A stretch of DNA of 64,000 bases from Clostridium hydrogenum (GTDB lineage: Bacteria; Bacillota; Clostridia; Clostridiales; Clostridiaceae). This document shows, in pieces, positions 1 to 8,760 of this stretch. Made by a program: the position numbers and the translations under genes. The first letter of the stretch is position 1; each line of letters starts with the position of its first letter. The DNA lies in NCBI RefSeq assembly GCF_021432385.1, contig NZ_JAEACT010000002.1, positions 1,445,501 to 1,509,500 of the forward strand, written 5' to 3'. The notes under the pieces were generated by a model. The model had not been told where the DNA came from. It made no database searches and saw only the letters and a program-made list of their open reading frames with translations.

Positions 1-205
1 CATGGTTACAAAACTATTACATAAGTAAAATCTATATAAGGATACTATAATGTCGAGAAATGGTACTATCAGTAATTAGCTGAAACAAGTTACAATAATG
101 TATTAAAGTTTATAGGATATATATTTCATATCTACACAAACTTATATCGTAAATTTAAATGAAAGTTTAAGTTTATAATACAAAATAAATGAGGAGGAGT
201 TTAAT

Positions 206-403
206 ATGTCAAGAAAATCAAATAGGCAGTTAGTTCCAGAAGCTAAAGAAGGGTTAGATAGATTTAAGATGGAAGCTGCAAATGAAGTAGGAGTAAATTT
301 AAAACAAGGATACAATGGAGATCTTACTTCAAGAGAAAATGGTTCAGTTGGTGGCCAAATGGTTAAAAAAATGGTTCAAAGTTATGAAGACGGTTTAAAA
401 TAA
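206..403 (+). CDS. Small acid-soluble spore protein, alpha/beta type
   Basis: 65-residue protein of the alpha/beta-type SASP family, which coats and protects DNA in the dormant spore core. The sequence shows the two family blocks: an early segment with PEAKEGLDRFKMEAANEVGV (residues 11-30), which contains the acidic stretch around the germination-protease site, and a later block with LTSRENGSVGGQMVKKMV. Length and the near absence of Cys and Trp fit the family. A strong site, GAGGAGG, precedes the ATG. It is monocistronic, with a terminator hairpin directly downstream. SASP genes are normally read by the forespore sigma factor SigG; I could not pick out a convincing SigG promoter in the 205 bases upstream. 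Confidence 0.95.
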   Translation: MSRKSNRQLVPEAKEGLDRFKMEAANEVGVNLKQGYNGDLTSRENGSVGGQMVKKMVQSYEDGLK

Positions 404-419
404 TTATATAAGTAAGAGA

Positions 420-462
420 GTGCTGTAAAATTAGTTAAATACTAATTTTGCAGCACTTTCTT
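420..462 (+). terminator. Rho-independent terminator after the SASP gene
   Basis: The arms GTGCTGTAAAATTAGT and ACTAATTTTGCAGCAC are perfectly complementary around a five-base loop and are followed by TTTCTT. The hairpin begins 17 bases after the SASP stop codon. Confidence 0.85.
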
Positions 463-470
463 AATAAAAA

Positions 471-520
471 GGCTATGTTTTAAATAAGTGTGAAAATCAA
501 TACTTATTTAAAACATAGCC
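471..520 (+). repeat. Family B hairpin repeat, copy 1
   Basis: 50-base hairpin whose arms GGCTATGTTTTAAATAAGT and ACTTATTTAAAACATAGCC are perfect complements. Near-identical hairpins occur at 7706-7753 and 17804-17853, and a lone left arm at 48679-48695. It sits just behind the SASP terminator and 50 bases before the HAD gene. It lacks a long T tract, so its role as a terminator is uncertain. Confidence 0.8.
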
Positions 521-569
521 AATAATTAATATAATATAATAGTATACATAAACAAGGGGGGAATGTTTA

Positions 570-1232
570 ATGAAAAATTTTATATTTGTATCAGATTTTG
601 ATGGAACGCTTACTGAAAAAGATTTTTATAAAATAATAATGGATAAATATTTAAAAGAAAAATGCAGGAATTTATATAAAGATTGGAGAAATAAAAAGAT
701 AAGAGATATAGATTATTTAGGATATGTATTTCAAAATATAGGTAGGAGCGAAAAAGAAATCCTTAACGATATCATGGAAATAAGTATAGATCCATATGCA
801 AAAGAATTTATTAATAATGTAAAAGCAAGCGGTGGAGATTTTGCAGTTGTAAGTGCAGGAACTAGTTATTATATTGAAAGATTATTTGAAAGCAAAGAAA
901 TTAAGAATGTTACAATATATTCAAATAAGTCAATATTTAAAGATAATGGTTTGCACTTTCAATTGGATGAAACAAGTGAATTTTATTCAAACATATATGG
1001 AATAGATAAAGAAAAGGTTGTTAAAAAATTAAAAGAAAAATATGATTTAATTTTTTATGCAGGAGACAGTGAACCAGATTTAAAAGCAGCACTTATTTCT
1101 GATGTTGTTTTTGCAAGAGGCAATCTTTCAGAGCTTTTACGTGAAAAAAATAAAAAGTTTATAGAATTTAAAAATTTTCATGACATATGGTATAAGGTTG
1201 AAAATATATTAAGAGGTGAAAACAATGACTAA
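570..1232 (+). CDS. HAD-superfamily phosphatase, MtnX/phosphoserine-phosphatase type
   Basis: 220-residue haloacid-dehalogenase phosphatase. Motif I is DFDGTLT near residue 9 (nucleophile Asp plus general acid Asp), motif II is the VVSAGTS stretch near 93-99, and motif III/IV is the Lys-rich region followed by FYAGDSEPDL near 170. The small helical cap after motif I fits subfamily IB, which includes phosphoserine phosphatase and MtnX (methionine salvage). The substrate cannot be told from sequence. A strong GGGGGG site precedes the ATG. The last codons overlap the start of the glycerol-1-phosphate dehydrogenase gene by 8 bases, so the two are probably translationally coupled; this suggests, but does not prove, a glycerol-phosphate-type substrate. 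Confidence 0.85.
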   Translation: MKNFIFVSDFDGTLTEKDFYKIIMDKYLKEKCRNLYKDWRNKKIRDIDYLGYVFQNIGRSEKEILNDIMEISIDPYAKEFINNVKASGGDFAVVSAGTSYYIERLFESKEIKNVTIYSNKSIFKDNGLHFQLDETSEFYSNIYGIDKEKVVKKLKEKYDLIFYAGDSEPDLKAALISDVVFARGNLSELLREKNKKFIEFKNFHDIWYKVENILRGENND

Positions 1233-2289
1233 AAAAGAAGATCATAGAATATCCATACCTTCAATACTAGAAGTTGGAAAAGGGAATATCAAAAATATTG
1301 GAGAAATAATTAAAAAAGGTGAATTTCAAAATGTAGCTTTATATTATGGCGATGGAATATACGAATTGTTTGGGGACGATATAGAAAAATCCATATTAGC
1401 TGCAGGAATTAAATTAAAAAATATGGGAGCAGTTACAAGTATAGATTTTGAGGAAATAGGAATTAAAGCTTTTGAAATATCAAATGATATAGATGGATTA
1501 ATTGCAGTTGGGGGAGGAAAAGCTATTGATGCAGTAAAGTACATGGCTTTCCTTAGAAAAATGCCTTTTATAAGCATTCCTACATCAACTTCAAATGATG
1601 GATTTTCAAGTGCTGGTGCGTCACTAATGTTAAATGGAAAAAGGACATCAGTACCAGCTAGAACGCCTTACGGGATAATAGTAGATATAGATGTATTAAA
1701 AGGTGCACCAGAAAAATTTATATATTCAGGTATTGGAGATTTAGTTTCTAATATAACAGCACTTCAGGACTGGAAATTTGAAGAGGAAAATGGTAAAACG
1801 TATGTAGATGATTTTGCAGTTATGATATCTAAAAAGGCAGTAAATAGTTTTGTTAGAACAGAATTTAAGGGCATAAAGGATGACATGTTTTTGAAAGAAC
1901 TTGTAGACTCACTAACAATGAATGGAATTGCAATGGAGATAGCAGGAGATAGTAGTCCAGCAAGTGGTGCGGAGCATTTAATCTCGCATGCTTTAGATAA
2001 ATTTCTTGAAACTCCAAATCTTCATGGAATACAAGTAGGAGTAGCAACATATATAATGTCAAAAGTTCAAATGCATCGGTATGAAAGAATAAAAAAGGTT
2101 CTTTATGACACAGGGTTTTTCAATTATGTTCAAACTTTAAAATTAAAAAAAGCAGATTTTAAGAAAGCAGTAGATATGGCACCAACTATAAAACCATCAA
2201 GATACACTTACTTGCATATTGAAGAAAATAGGGAGCTTGCAAAAAAGATTATTGATGAAGATGAGATTTTAAAAAAAATATTATCGTAA
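1225..2289 (+). CDS. sn-glycerol-1-phosphate dehydrogenase family protein (AraM/EgsA-like)
   Basis: 354-residue member of the iron/zinc alcohol-dehydrogenase-like family that includes archaeal EgsA and Bacillus AraM, which reduce dihydroxyacetone phosphate to sn-glycerol-1-phosphate with NAD(P)H. Visible are the nucleotide motif VGGGKAIDAVKY, the stretch PTSTSNDGFSS, and probable metal ligands: Asp in GIGDLVSN, His in AEHLISHALD and His in NLHGIQVG. I chose the ATG at 1225 because AGAGGTG lies 6 bases upstream; a GTG at 1216 is in frame but would sit inside that site. The start overlaps the preceding phosphatase gene. Related family members act on other polyols, so the exact substrate is inferred. 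Confidence 0.85.
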   Translation: MTKKEDHRISIPSILEVGKGNIKNIGEIIKKGEFQNVALYYGDGIYELFGDDIEKSILAAGIKLKNMGAVTSIDFEEIGIKAFEISNDIDGLIAVGGGKAIDAVKYMAFLRKMPFISIPTSTSNDGFSSAGASLMLNGKRTSVPARTPYGIIVDIDVLKGAPEKFIYSGIGDLVSNITALQDWKFEEENGKTYVDDFAVMISKKAVNSFVRTEFKGIKDDMFLKELVDSLTMNGIAMEIAGDSSPASGAEHLISHALDKFLETPNLHGIQVGVATYIMSKVQMHRYERIKKVLYDTGFFNYVQTLKLKKADFKKAVDMAPTIKPSRYTYLHIEENRELAKKIIDEDEILKKILS

Positions 2290-2351
2290 AAGGTATAGGC
2301 ATAACGGCATATAATATTATAAGCACATGAAATATTTTTGGAGGGGATTAT

Positions 2352-2738
2352 ATGAATCATGCGGTTGTGCTCGTACTCATATATTCAGCCTTGGTAGTTT
2401 TAATTATAGGAATTTCATATATAATATATTTATTTAAAGAAAAAGATGTAGAACTACAGGAAGATTACTATGGTCTAAATTTTAATGTATTTCATACGAT
2501 AAAAAAAGAGGAATATAATGAGAAAATTATAAAAAAAATACTTAAAATAATAAAATCAAGTATAAACTTTGTTGAAAATAACTACAAATTAGAAAAAAAT
2601 TATTTGAAAGAAAACAAGGCACTTGAGATTTCAAAGGGTGAAATAAAAAAACTTAACCTTAAAAGTAAAATAGATGATGAAAGTATAAGAGCACTCATTA
2701 GACTTGGCTGTGTATTCATGATTTCAGACAATAAATAA
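2352..2738 (+). CDS. Small membrane-anchored protein of unknown function
   Basis: 128 residues that I do not recognise. One hydrophobic segment at about residues 4-28 (VVLVLIYSALVVLIIGISYI) is followed by a charged, Lys/Glu-rich region predicted mostly helical, so the protein is likely a bitopic membrane protein with its bulk in the cytoplasm. GGAGGGG precedes the ATG. It lies between the dehydrogenase gene and topoisomerase IV, with a terminator after it. Confidence 0.6.
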   Translation: MNHAVVLVLIYSALVVLIIGISYIIYLFKEKDVELQEDYYGLNFNVFHTIKKEEYNEKIIKKILKIIKSSINFVENNYKLEKNYLKENKALEISKGEIKKLNLKSKIDDESIRALIRLGCVFMISDNK

Positions 2739-2781
2739 AAAAATACTTTACGATTTTAAAATAAACATATAAAATAACAAG

Positions 2782-2814
2782 AGTAATGGAATTAGTTTCA
2801 TTACTTTATTTTTG
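2782..2814 (+). terminator. Rho-independent terminator upstream of parE
   Basis: The arms AGTAATGGAA and TTTCATTACT pair with one mismatch around a short loop and are followed by TTATTTTTG. It separates the small membrane protein gene from the topoisomerase IV genes. Confidence 0.7.
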
Positions 2815-2844
2815 TTATTCAGTAGGTAATGGAGGAAAGACAAG

Positions 2845-4788
2845 ATGGAGAATAATAATACTTATGATGTTACATCACTTACATCTTTAGAAAAATTAGA
2901 ACCAGTTAGAATAAGACCAGGAATGTACATAGGTTCAACAGGAAGTAAGGGACTACATCATTGTATATGGGAGATATTAGATAATGCTATAGATGAGCTT
3001 ACAAATGGCTATGGGGACACAGCTTTTGTAATATTAAATAAGGACAAAAGTGTAACCATAACTGATAATGGAAGAGGTATACCTACGGGAATACATCCAG
3101 TGAAAAAGAAATCTGGAGTGGAAATGGTTTATACAGAATTACATACAGGAGGAAAATTTGACAATAAAAATTATAAAACCTCAGGAGGCCTTCATGGTGT
3201 TGGTGCAGCAGTTGTAAATGCACTTTCTGAATGGGTAGAGGTTGAAGTTAAACAAGATGGATATGTATACAAGCAGAGGTTTGAATATGCATATGATAAA
3301 GCATTAAAGAGAAATATGCCTGGAACACCAGTAACTAAGCTTGAGAAACTGGGAAAAACAGATGAAACAGGTACAGCAGTTACGTTTAAACCTGATAAAG
3401 ATATATTTAGTACAACAGAATTTAAATTTGAAATAATAGATGAAAGATTAAAAGAACTTTCATTTCAAAATAAGGGAATAAGGTTAATTTTAATCGATAG
3501 AAGAAAAGATGAAGAAATAAAAAAAGAATATCATTCCGAAAGAGGACTTTTAGACTTCATAGAATATTTAAATGAAAGTAAAACTCCTATTCATAGTGAA
3601 CCAATTTTATTTGAAGGAGAAAGAGAAATAAGCGGGTTAAAGCTTTATGCAGAGGTTTGTATTCAATTTACAGATTCGACTACTGAATACATTGCAAGTT
3701 ACGTAAATAATATACCAACAACAGAAGCAGGAACTCATGAATCCGGATTTAAAACAGGTATGACTAGAGCTTTCAAAGAATGGGCAAAAAAACTCGGCAT
3801 ATTAAAGGAAAAGGATAAAGAATTTGAAGGCGACGATATAAGAGAAGGAATGACGGCAATAATAAAAATAAAGCTGACTAATCCAATATTTGAAGGACAA
3901 ACAAAAACTAAACTTGGAAATAATGAAGCTTATACTATGATGAACGATTTAACCTATACAAAATTTTGCGAATGGATTGAAGATAATAAAGATTTATCAA
4001 CAATGCTAATGAAAAATGCAGTAGATGCAGCGGCAAGAAGAGATAGAATAAAAAAAATAAATGATGCCGAAAAGAAGAAGATAGGAAGAGGAACTTCACC
4101 ATTAGCAGGAAAAGTAGCAGTTTGCACTATTAAAGAGTCAGAGTACTGTGAATTTATAATAGTTGAGGGAGATTCTGCGGGAGGAAGTGCAAAGCAAGCT
4201 AGAGATAGAAGATTTCAAAGTATAATGCCTTCAAAGGGAAAAATAATGAATACTGAAAAGCAAAAGCTTGAAAATGTTCTAGGAAGTGAAGAACTTAAGA
4301 TTTTTAACGCTGCTGTTGGAACTGGTGTTCTTGAAAATTATAAAGAAGAAGATTTAAGATATAATAAAATAATAATAATGAGTGATGCCGATGTAGATGG
4401 ATATCACATTAGAACTTTATGGATGACATACGTATATAGATACATGAGACAGCTTATATCAAATGGACATCTTTTTATAGCGCTTCCACCACTTTACAAG
4501 GTATACAAATCCGTAAAGGGAAAAGAAATTGTGAAATATGCCTATAGTGATGAACAGCTTGATGCTGCAAGAAAAGAAATAGGAAAAGGAAATTTAATAC
4601 AAAGATATAAAGGACTTGGAGAAATGAATCCAGATCAACTATGGGAAACTACTTTAAATCCAGAAACAAGAACCCTTCAACAGGTAACTATTGAGGATGC
4701 GGCAAAAGCAGAAAAAATGGTATCTTTGCTTATGGGAGACGTAGTTGAACCTAGAAAAAATTATATGTATAAATACGCTGAATTTTAA
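2845..4788 (+). CDS. parE: DNA topoisomerase IV subunit B (ParE-type GyrB paralogue)
   Basis: 647-residue ATPase subunit of a type IIA topoisomerase. The GHKL ATP site is visible in EILDNAIDE and TDNGRGIPTGIHP (residues about 40-90) and GGLHGVGAAVVNAL. The TOPRIM metal site is EGDSAGG near 440 and DADVDG near 513. The C terminus ends with the usual RYKGLGEMNPDQLWETT block. It pairs with the ParC-type gene 21 bases downstream, so both are almost certainly co-transcribed. I assign Topo IV rather than gyrase because of this isolated B-A pair away from any dnaA/recF context and the divergent C-terminal box of the A subunit. GGAGGAAAG precedes the ATG. Confidence 0.87.
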   Translation: MENNNTYDVTSLTSLEKLEPVRIRPGMYIGSTGSKGLHHCIWEILDNAIDELTNGYGDTAFVILNKDKSVTITDNGRGIPTGIHPVKKKSGVEMVYTELHTGGKFDNKNYKTSGGLHGVGAAVVNALSEWVEVEVKQDGYVYKQRFEYAYDKALKRNMPGTPVTKLEKLGKTDETGTAVTFKPDKDIFSTTEFKFEIIDERLKELSFQNKGIRLILIDRRKDEEIKKEYHSERGLLDFIEYLNESKTPIHSEPILFEGEREISGLKLYAEVCIQFTDSTTEYIASYVNNIPTTEAGTHESGFKTGMTRAFKEWAKKLGILKEKDKEFEGDDIREGMTAIIKIKLTNPIFEGQTKTKLGNNEAYTMMNDLTYTKFCEWIEDNKDLSTMLMKNAVDAAARRDRIKKINDAEKKKIGRGTSPLAGKVAVCTIKESEYCEFIIVEGDSAGGSAKQARDRRFQSIMPSKGKIMNTEKQKLENVLGSEELKIFNAAVGTGVLENYKEEDLRYNKIIIMSDADVDGYHIRTLWMTYVYRYMRQLISNGHLFIALPPLYKVYKSVKGKEIVKYAYSDEQLDAARKEIGKGNLIQRYKGLGEMNPDQLWETTLNPETRTLQQVTIEDAAKAEKMVSLLMGDVVEPRKNYMYKYAEF

Positions 4789-4809
4789 TTGATTGGAAGG
4801 AAGTAAGAC

Positions 4810-7677
4810 ATGTCAAAGAAAATAAATATACCACAAGACAATAATATAGTGAGAATTCCAATAGAAGAAGCTATGCCAGAAAATTATCTTCCATATGCTG
4901 TGGAGGTTGCAAAAGAAAGAGCCCTTCCAGACGTAAGAGATGGTCTTAAGCCAGTGCATAGAAGAATATTGTATGGTACATATATGCTAAAAGCATTTCC
5001 AGATAAACCGTACTTTAAATCGGCAAGAATAGTTGGAGATATTCTAGGAAAGTATCATCCACATGGAGACTCTTCTGTTTATGAATCTATGGTAATTCTG
5101 GCACAAAATTTTACAACAAGACATCCACTTATTGATGGACATGGAAACTGGGGAAGTATAGATGGTGATAGTGCAGCTGCTATGCGTTACACTGAAGCAA
5201 GACTTACTCCAATTGCACTTGAAATGTTAGAAGACTTGGATAAAGGAGTAGTTGATATGGTAGACAACTACTCTGGCTCAGAAAAGGAACCATCAGTTTT
5301 ACCAGCAGCATATCCGAATTTACTTGTAAATGGAGCCTTTGGAATTGCAGTTGGACTTTCAACTAATATACCCCCTCATAATTTAAATGAAACTATAGAT
5401 GCAGTACTTGCTTGTCTTGATAACAGAAATTTGACAACAAGAGATTTAATGAAATATATAAAAGGCCCAGATCTTCCAACAGGAGGGATACTCATTGGAA
5501 GAAATTCATTGGAGGCAGCTTATGCTACTGGTGAAGGAAAGGTAACCTTAAGGGCGAAAACTAAAATAGAAAGGCTTGAAAATGGGAGATTAGCTATTAT
5601 AATAAGTGAATTTCCATACAAAAGAAATAAGGCAAAATTACTTCAAACAATTTCAGAAATGACAGCGGATAAAAAGCATTCGAAGGTTTTAGAAAGTATT
5701 ACCGATATACGTGATGAATCTGATAGAACTGGTATAAGAGGAGTAATTGAATTAAAAAAGGCAGCAGATGAAAAAACAGCAGATAAAGTCTTAAAGTATT
5801 TGTTTAAAAAGACAGAACTTCAATGTAATATAAACTTTAATATGGTTGCAATAGCAGACGGAAAACCAGAAACTATGGGGTTAAAGACTATTATAGGACA
5901 CTATGTAGAGCATAGAAAAGATATAGTTACAAGAAGGACCAAGAGAGAACTTGAAATAGCGGAGAAAAGATTCCACATAGTAGAGGGGTTTATAAAAGCT
6001 ATAGATATTATGGATGATATTATAAAAACCATAAGAGCATCGAAATCAAAAAAGGACTCAGAAGAAAACCTTGCTAAAGAATATGGTTTTACAGAACTGC
6101 AGGCAGCTGCAATTGTAGAACTCATGCTTTATAGGCTTACAGGGCTTGAGATTAAGACTTTTGAGAAAGAGCATAGAGAACTTGAAAAAACTATAAAAAG
6201 GCTTAATAGTATCCTTAATAGTGAAAAAGAATTGTTTAAGGTAATAAAATCAGAACTTCTTCATATAAAGGAAAAGTATGGTGAAAAAAGACGTACCGAG
6301 ATAATTGAAAATGATGAAGAAGCCAAAATAGATGTTGAAGAATTTGCAGTAGTAGAAGATACAGTAGTAACAATGTCTAATGAAGGGTACATAAAACGAA
6401 TACCTCAAAAAACATATTCTAGATCCAATACTGCAGTTGAAGGTATCGAGTATAGAGAAGGGGATTTCAACAAATTTTTACTTGAATCTAACACAGTAGA
6501 TAATGTATTATTTTTTACTGATAAAGGGAATATGTATAAGATAAAAGGAGATGCTATACCTGAATGTAGGTGGAAGGAAAAAGGGGAGAAAATTGATACT
6601 ATAATAAAGAGTATTAATTTAGATGAAGAAAAAATAGTCAATGTTTATTCTGTAAGAGATATGAACGTGTGCATGGATGTAATATTCTTAACTGATCTTG
6701 GCGGAATTAAAAAAACAAGTATGGATAAATTTATTTCTTCATATTCAAAAATTATAGCTTTGAAACTTAGAAAAAATGAAAATATATTAAAAGCAATTCT
6801 TATAGATAGAAAAAGAGAAGAAAAATACTTAAGAATAAAAACTAATGCAGGTATGGATTTTGCATTAAAAGAGCCTAAGCTTGACAGTATGGATAGAAAT
6901 GTTCAGTCAATGTTACTATTTAATTTAAGTAATAAAAATAAAGTAACAGAATATGAATTTATAGATGAAAGCTTAGATAGTACTTTTGAAGTCAAGATAA
7001 ACAAGTTAGGCTTAATTAAAACAAATTCATCAAAACGTGATAAAGCAGCAGTAACTACATCATCTAATGAAAAGCTACTTGTATTTACAGGCAGTGGCAC
7101 AGTAATACAAATTCCTTCTTATATGCTTTGTAACTTGCCAAAGGATGGTATCAATATTTCAAGCATCATAGATGATTTTAAAGAAGAAGACAAAATATTA
7201 AAGGTTATTTCTGTAAGTGAATTTGATGAGAATAAATTTATTTATTTCTTTAGTAAGAATGGTTTTGTAAAGAAAACATCCTTAAGTGAGTTTAATGGTG
7301 AATATTTAAGCACTGTATGTTATAAATTCAGAAATGAAGATGATATACTTGTAAATGTGGAATTTGAAAATTATGGAGAAAGTGATATAATTTTAATTAC
7401 TGAAAAAGCCGTATGCATTAGATTTAGTGGAAATGCTGTAAATGCAATGGGAAGAGTTGCGGGAGGTGTAACTGGAATTAGCTTAAGTGAAGATGATTTT
7501 GTGAAATATGGCTTTATTGTTAGAGAAAATATGAAAAAAATTATAATTTCATCAAAAATGAATGATAAAAATGAATTTAGCATTGAAGATATAAAAATGC
7601 AAAATAGAGGTGGTAAAGGTAAAAGTCTTATTGCCATAGCCATGCAGGATTCTATTGATGAACTTAAAATAGAATAA
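4810..7677 (+). CDS. parC: DNA topoisomerase IV subunit A (ParC-type GyrA paralogue)
   Basis: 955-residue DNA-cleaving subunit. The winged-helix region has the quinolone-determining stretch HPHGDSSVYE (residues 83-92), and the catalytic Tyr is Tyr127 in AAMRYTEARL. A coiled-coil tower and gate region follow to about residue 500, then a beta-pinwheel C-terminal domain. The first blade (GYIKRIPQKTYSRSN) lacks the QRRGGKG box that marks gyrase; only a weak QNRGGKGK remains about 20 residues from the C terminus. That supports a decatenating Topo IV role. At 955 residues it is longer than typical ParC (about 750-850), mostly in the pinwheel part. GGAAGGAAG lies before the ATG. Confidence 0.87.
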   Translation: MSKKINIPQDNNIVRIPIEEAMPENYLPYAVEVAKERALPDVRDGLKPVHRRILYGTYMLKAFPDKPYFKSARIVGDILGKYHPHGDSSVYESMVILAQNFTTRHPLIDGHGNWGSIDGDSAAAMRYTEARLTPIALEMLEDLDKGVVDMVDNYSGSEKEPSVLPAAYPNLLVNGAFGIAVGLSTNIPPHNLNETIDAVLACLDNRNLTTRDLMKYIKGPDLPTGGILIGRNSLEAAYATGEGKVTLRAKTKIERLENGRLAIIISEFPYKRNKAKLLQTISEMTADKKHSKVLESITDIRDESDRTGIRGVIELKKAADEKTADKVLKYLFKKTELQCNINFNMVAIADGKPETMGLKTIIGHYVEHRKDIVTRRTKRELEIAEKRFHIVEGFIKAIDIMDDIIKTIRASKSKKDSEENLAKEYGFTELQAAAIVELMLYRLTGLEIKTFEKEHRELEKTIKRLNSILNSEKELFKVIKSELLHIKEKYGEKRRTEIIENDEEAKIDVEEFAVVEDTVVTMSNEGYIKRIPQKTYSRSNTAVEGIEYREGDFNKFLLESNTVDNVLFFTDKGNMYKIKGDAIPECRWKEKGEKIDTIIKSINLDEEKIVNVYSVRDMNVCMDVIFLTDLGGIKKTSMDKFISSYSKIIALKLRKNENILKAILIDRKREEKYLRIKTNAGMDFALKEPKLDSMDRNVQSMLLFNLSNKNKVTEYEFIDESLDSTFEVKINKLGLIKTNSSKRDKAAVTTSSNEKLLVFTGSGTVIQIPSYMLCNLPKDGINISSIIDDFKEEDKILKVISVSEFDENKFIYFFSKNGFVKKTSLSEFNGEYLSTVCYKFRNEDDILVNVEFENYGESDIILITEKAVCIRFSGNAVNAMGRVAGGVTGISLSEDDFVKYGFIVRENMKKIIISSKMNDKNEFSIEDIKMQNRGGKGKSLIAIAMQDSIDELKIE

Positions 7678-7705
7678 GTTTTTTAAGAAAGTTACTTTAA
7701 TGAAG

Positions 7706-7753
7706 GCTATGTTTTAAATAAGAGTGAAAATAAACACTTATTTAAAACATAGC
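7706..7753 (+). repeat. Family B hairpin repeat, copy 2 (likely parC terminator)
   Basis: Arms GGCTATGTTTTAAATAAG and CTTATTTAAAACATAGC around a short A-rich loop, nearly identical to the copy at 471-520. It lies 28 bases after the parC stop and 25 bases before the next gene, where a terminator would be expected, but the T tract is weak. Confidence 0.8.
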
Positions 7754-7778
7754 ATTTAATGAAAGAAGAGGGATAGTT

Positions 7779-8348
7779 ATGAGTAAAATTTTATTATTTC
7801 TTGCAGAAGGGTTCGAAGAAATTGAAGCACTTACAGTAGTAGATGTTTTAAGGAGAGCAGATATAGTTTGTGATACTTGTTCACTTCAAGGAAAAAATGT
7901 TACTGGATCGCACAAAATAAGTGTTGAAGCTGATAAATTAATTGAAGAAATAAATGAAAATGAGTATGACGGAGTAGTTATACCAGGAGGAATGCCTGGA
8001 GCAGAAAATTTAAAAAATAGCGATAAAGTTGTAGCAATAGTAAAAAAGTTTCAAGCAGAAGATAAAATTGTGGCCGCAATTTGCGCAGGTCCAATTGTTC
8101 TAGGAAGGGCAGAAATAACATATGGTAAGAATATAACGTCATACCCTGGATATGAGGATGAACTTGGAAAGTGTAATTATGTAGAGGAAATAGTTGCTGA
8201 TGACGATAAACTTATAACAAGTAGAGGACCAGCCACTGCAATCTATTTTGGACTTAAATTGGTTGAAAAGATAAAGGGTGAAGCTGTATCAAATAAACTT
8301 AAAGAAGGCATGATGCTAAACTTTGTTGAAAATAAAATAAAAGGCTAA
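7779..8348 (+). CDS. DJ-1/PfpI family protein
   Basis: 189-residue DJ-1/ThiJ-type protein of the class I glutamine-amidotransferase-like fold. The nucleophile-elbow Cys is Cys102 in AAICAGP and the conserved Glu is in AEGFEEIEA (Glu16). The GGMPGAENL loop and SRGPATAI stretch are family hallmarks. Members act as deglycase/glyoxalase-like or chaperone proteins in oxidative and carbonyl stress; the activity here cannot be set from sequence. The gene stands alone, between a family B hairpin and a family A repeat. GAAAGAAGAGGG precedes the ATG. Confidence 0.9.
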   Translation: MSKILLFLAEGFEEIEALTVVDVLRRADIVCDTCSLQGKNVTGSHKISVEADKLIEEINENEYDGVVIPGGMPGAENLKNSDKVVAIVKKFQAEDKIVAAICAGPIVLGRAEITYGKNITSYPGYEDELGKCNYVEEIVADDDKLITSRGPATAIYFGLKLVEKIKGEAVSNKLKEGMMLNFVENKIKG

Positions 8349-8375
8349 GTTTTTAAAATAGTCAAACATACTAAA

Positions 8376-8745
8376 GATATATAGTTTGGAACATAGAAAT
8401 TACAAATGCAAAATGTATTTTGTTAAATTAGAATTTAACTCAGAGTACGGAGTACAGAGTACAGAGTACAGAGTACAGAGTACAGAGTACAATGAAGGAT
8501 GATTTTTCTCCGCGAGCGTAGAAAAATCTTAAAACTTATTTTTTTATTGCTTACGCAATCCCATTATACATGGTGTTTAGCGAAGCTGATACACTTAAGT
8601 TTAAGGTTTACCTGAAAGAAGTGAAAGGTAAATCATCATTCACTGTACTCTGTACTCCGTCATCTGTACTCTGCCATACAAATACCAATTTGTCAGAATA
8701 AACATGGTATTTGCAATTTCTATTTTTGAAGTAGTGTATTTAAAT
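8376..8745. repeat. Family A structured repeat, copy 1 (full length with terminal inverted repeats)
   Basis: About 370 bp non-coding element. Outer ends are inverted copies: ATAGAAATTACAAATG on the left and GTATTTGCAATTTCTAT on the right. Inside, the tandem unit CAGAGTA repeated on the left (8440-8490) faces GTACTCTGTACTC on the right (about 8644-8682). The core (8492-8642) holds local hairpins: GATTTTTCT/AGAAAAATC, ATTGC/GCAAT, GTGTTTAGC/GCTGATACAC and GGTTTACC/GGTAAATC. The right end runs to 16 bases before the ATG of the KimA-like gene, so the element forms that gene's whole leader. It fills the gap 8349-8760. Confidence 0.85.
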
Positions 8746-8760
8746 ATAAGAGGTGGCAGT

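Noticed and set aside
1865..2062. Minus-strand frame inside the glycerol-1-phosphate dehydrogenase gene
   Set aside because: Low-complexity shadow of a well-supported gene on the other strand, without a ribosome site.
8440..8490. CRISPR-like tandem repeats (CAGAGTA units)
   Set aside because: Units are seven bases with no spacers and pair with inverted copies on the other side of the same element.
8349..8760. c-di-AMP (ydaO) riboswitch before the KimA-like gene
   Set aside because: The whole leader is a family A element, the same as copies in front of or behind unrelated genes.
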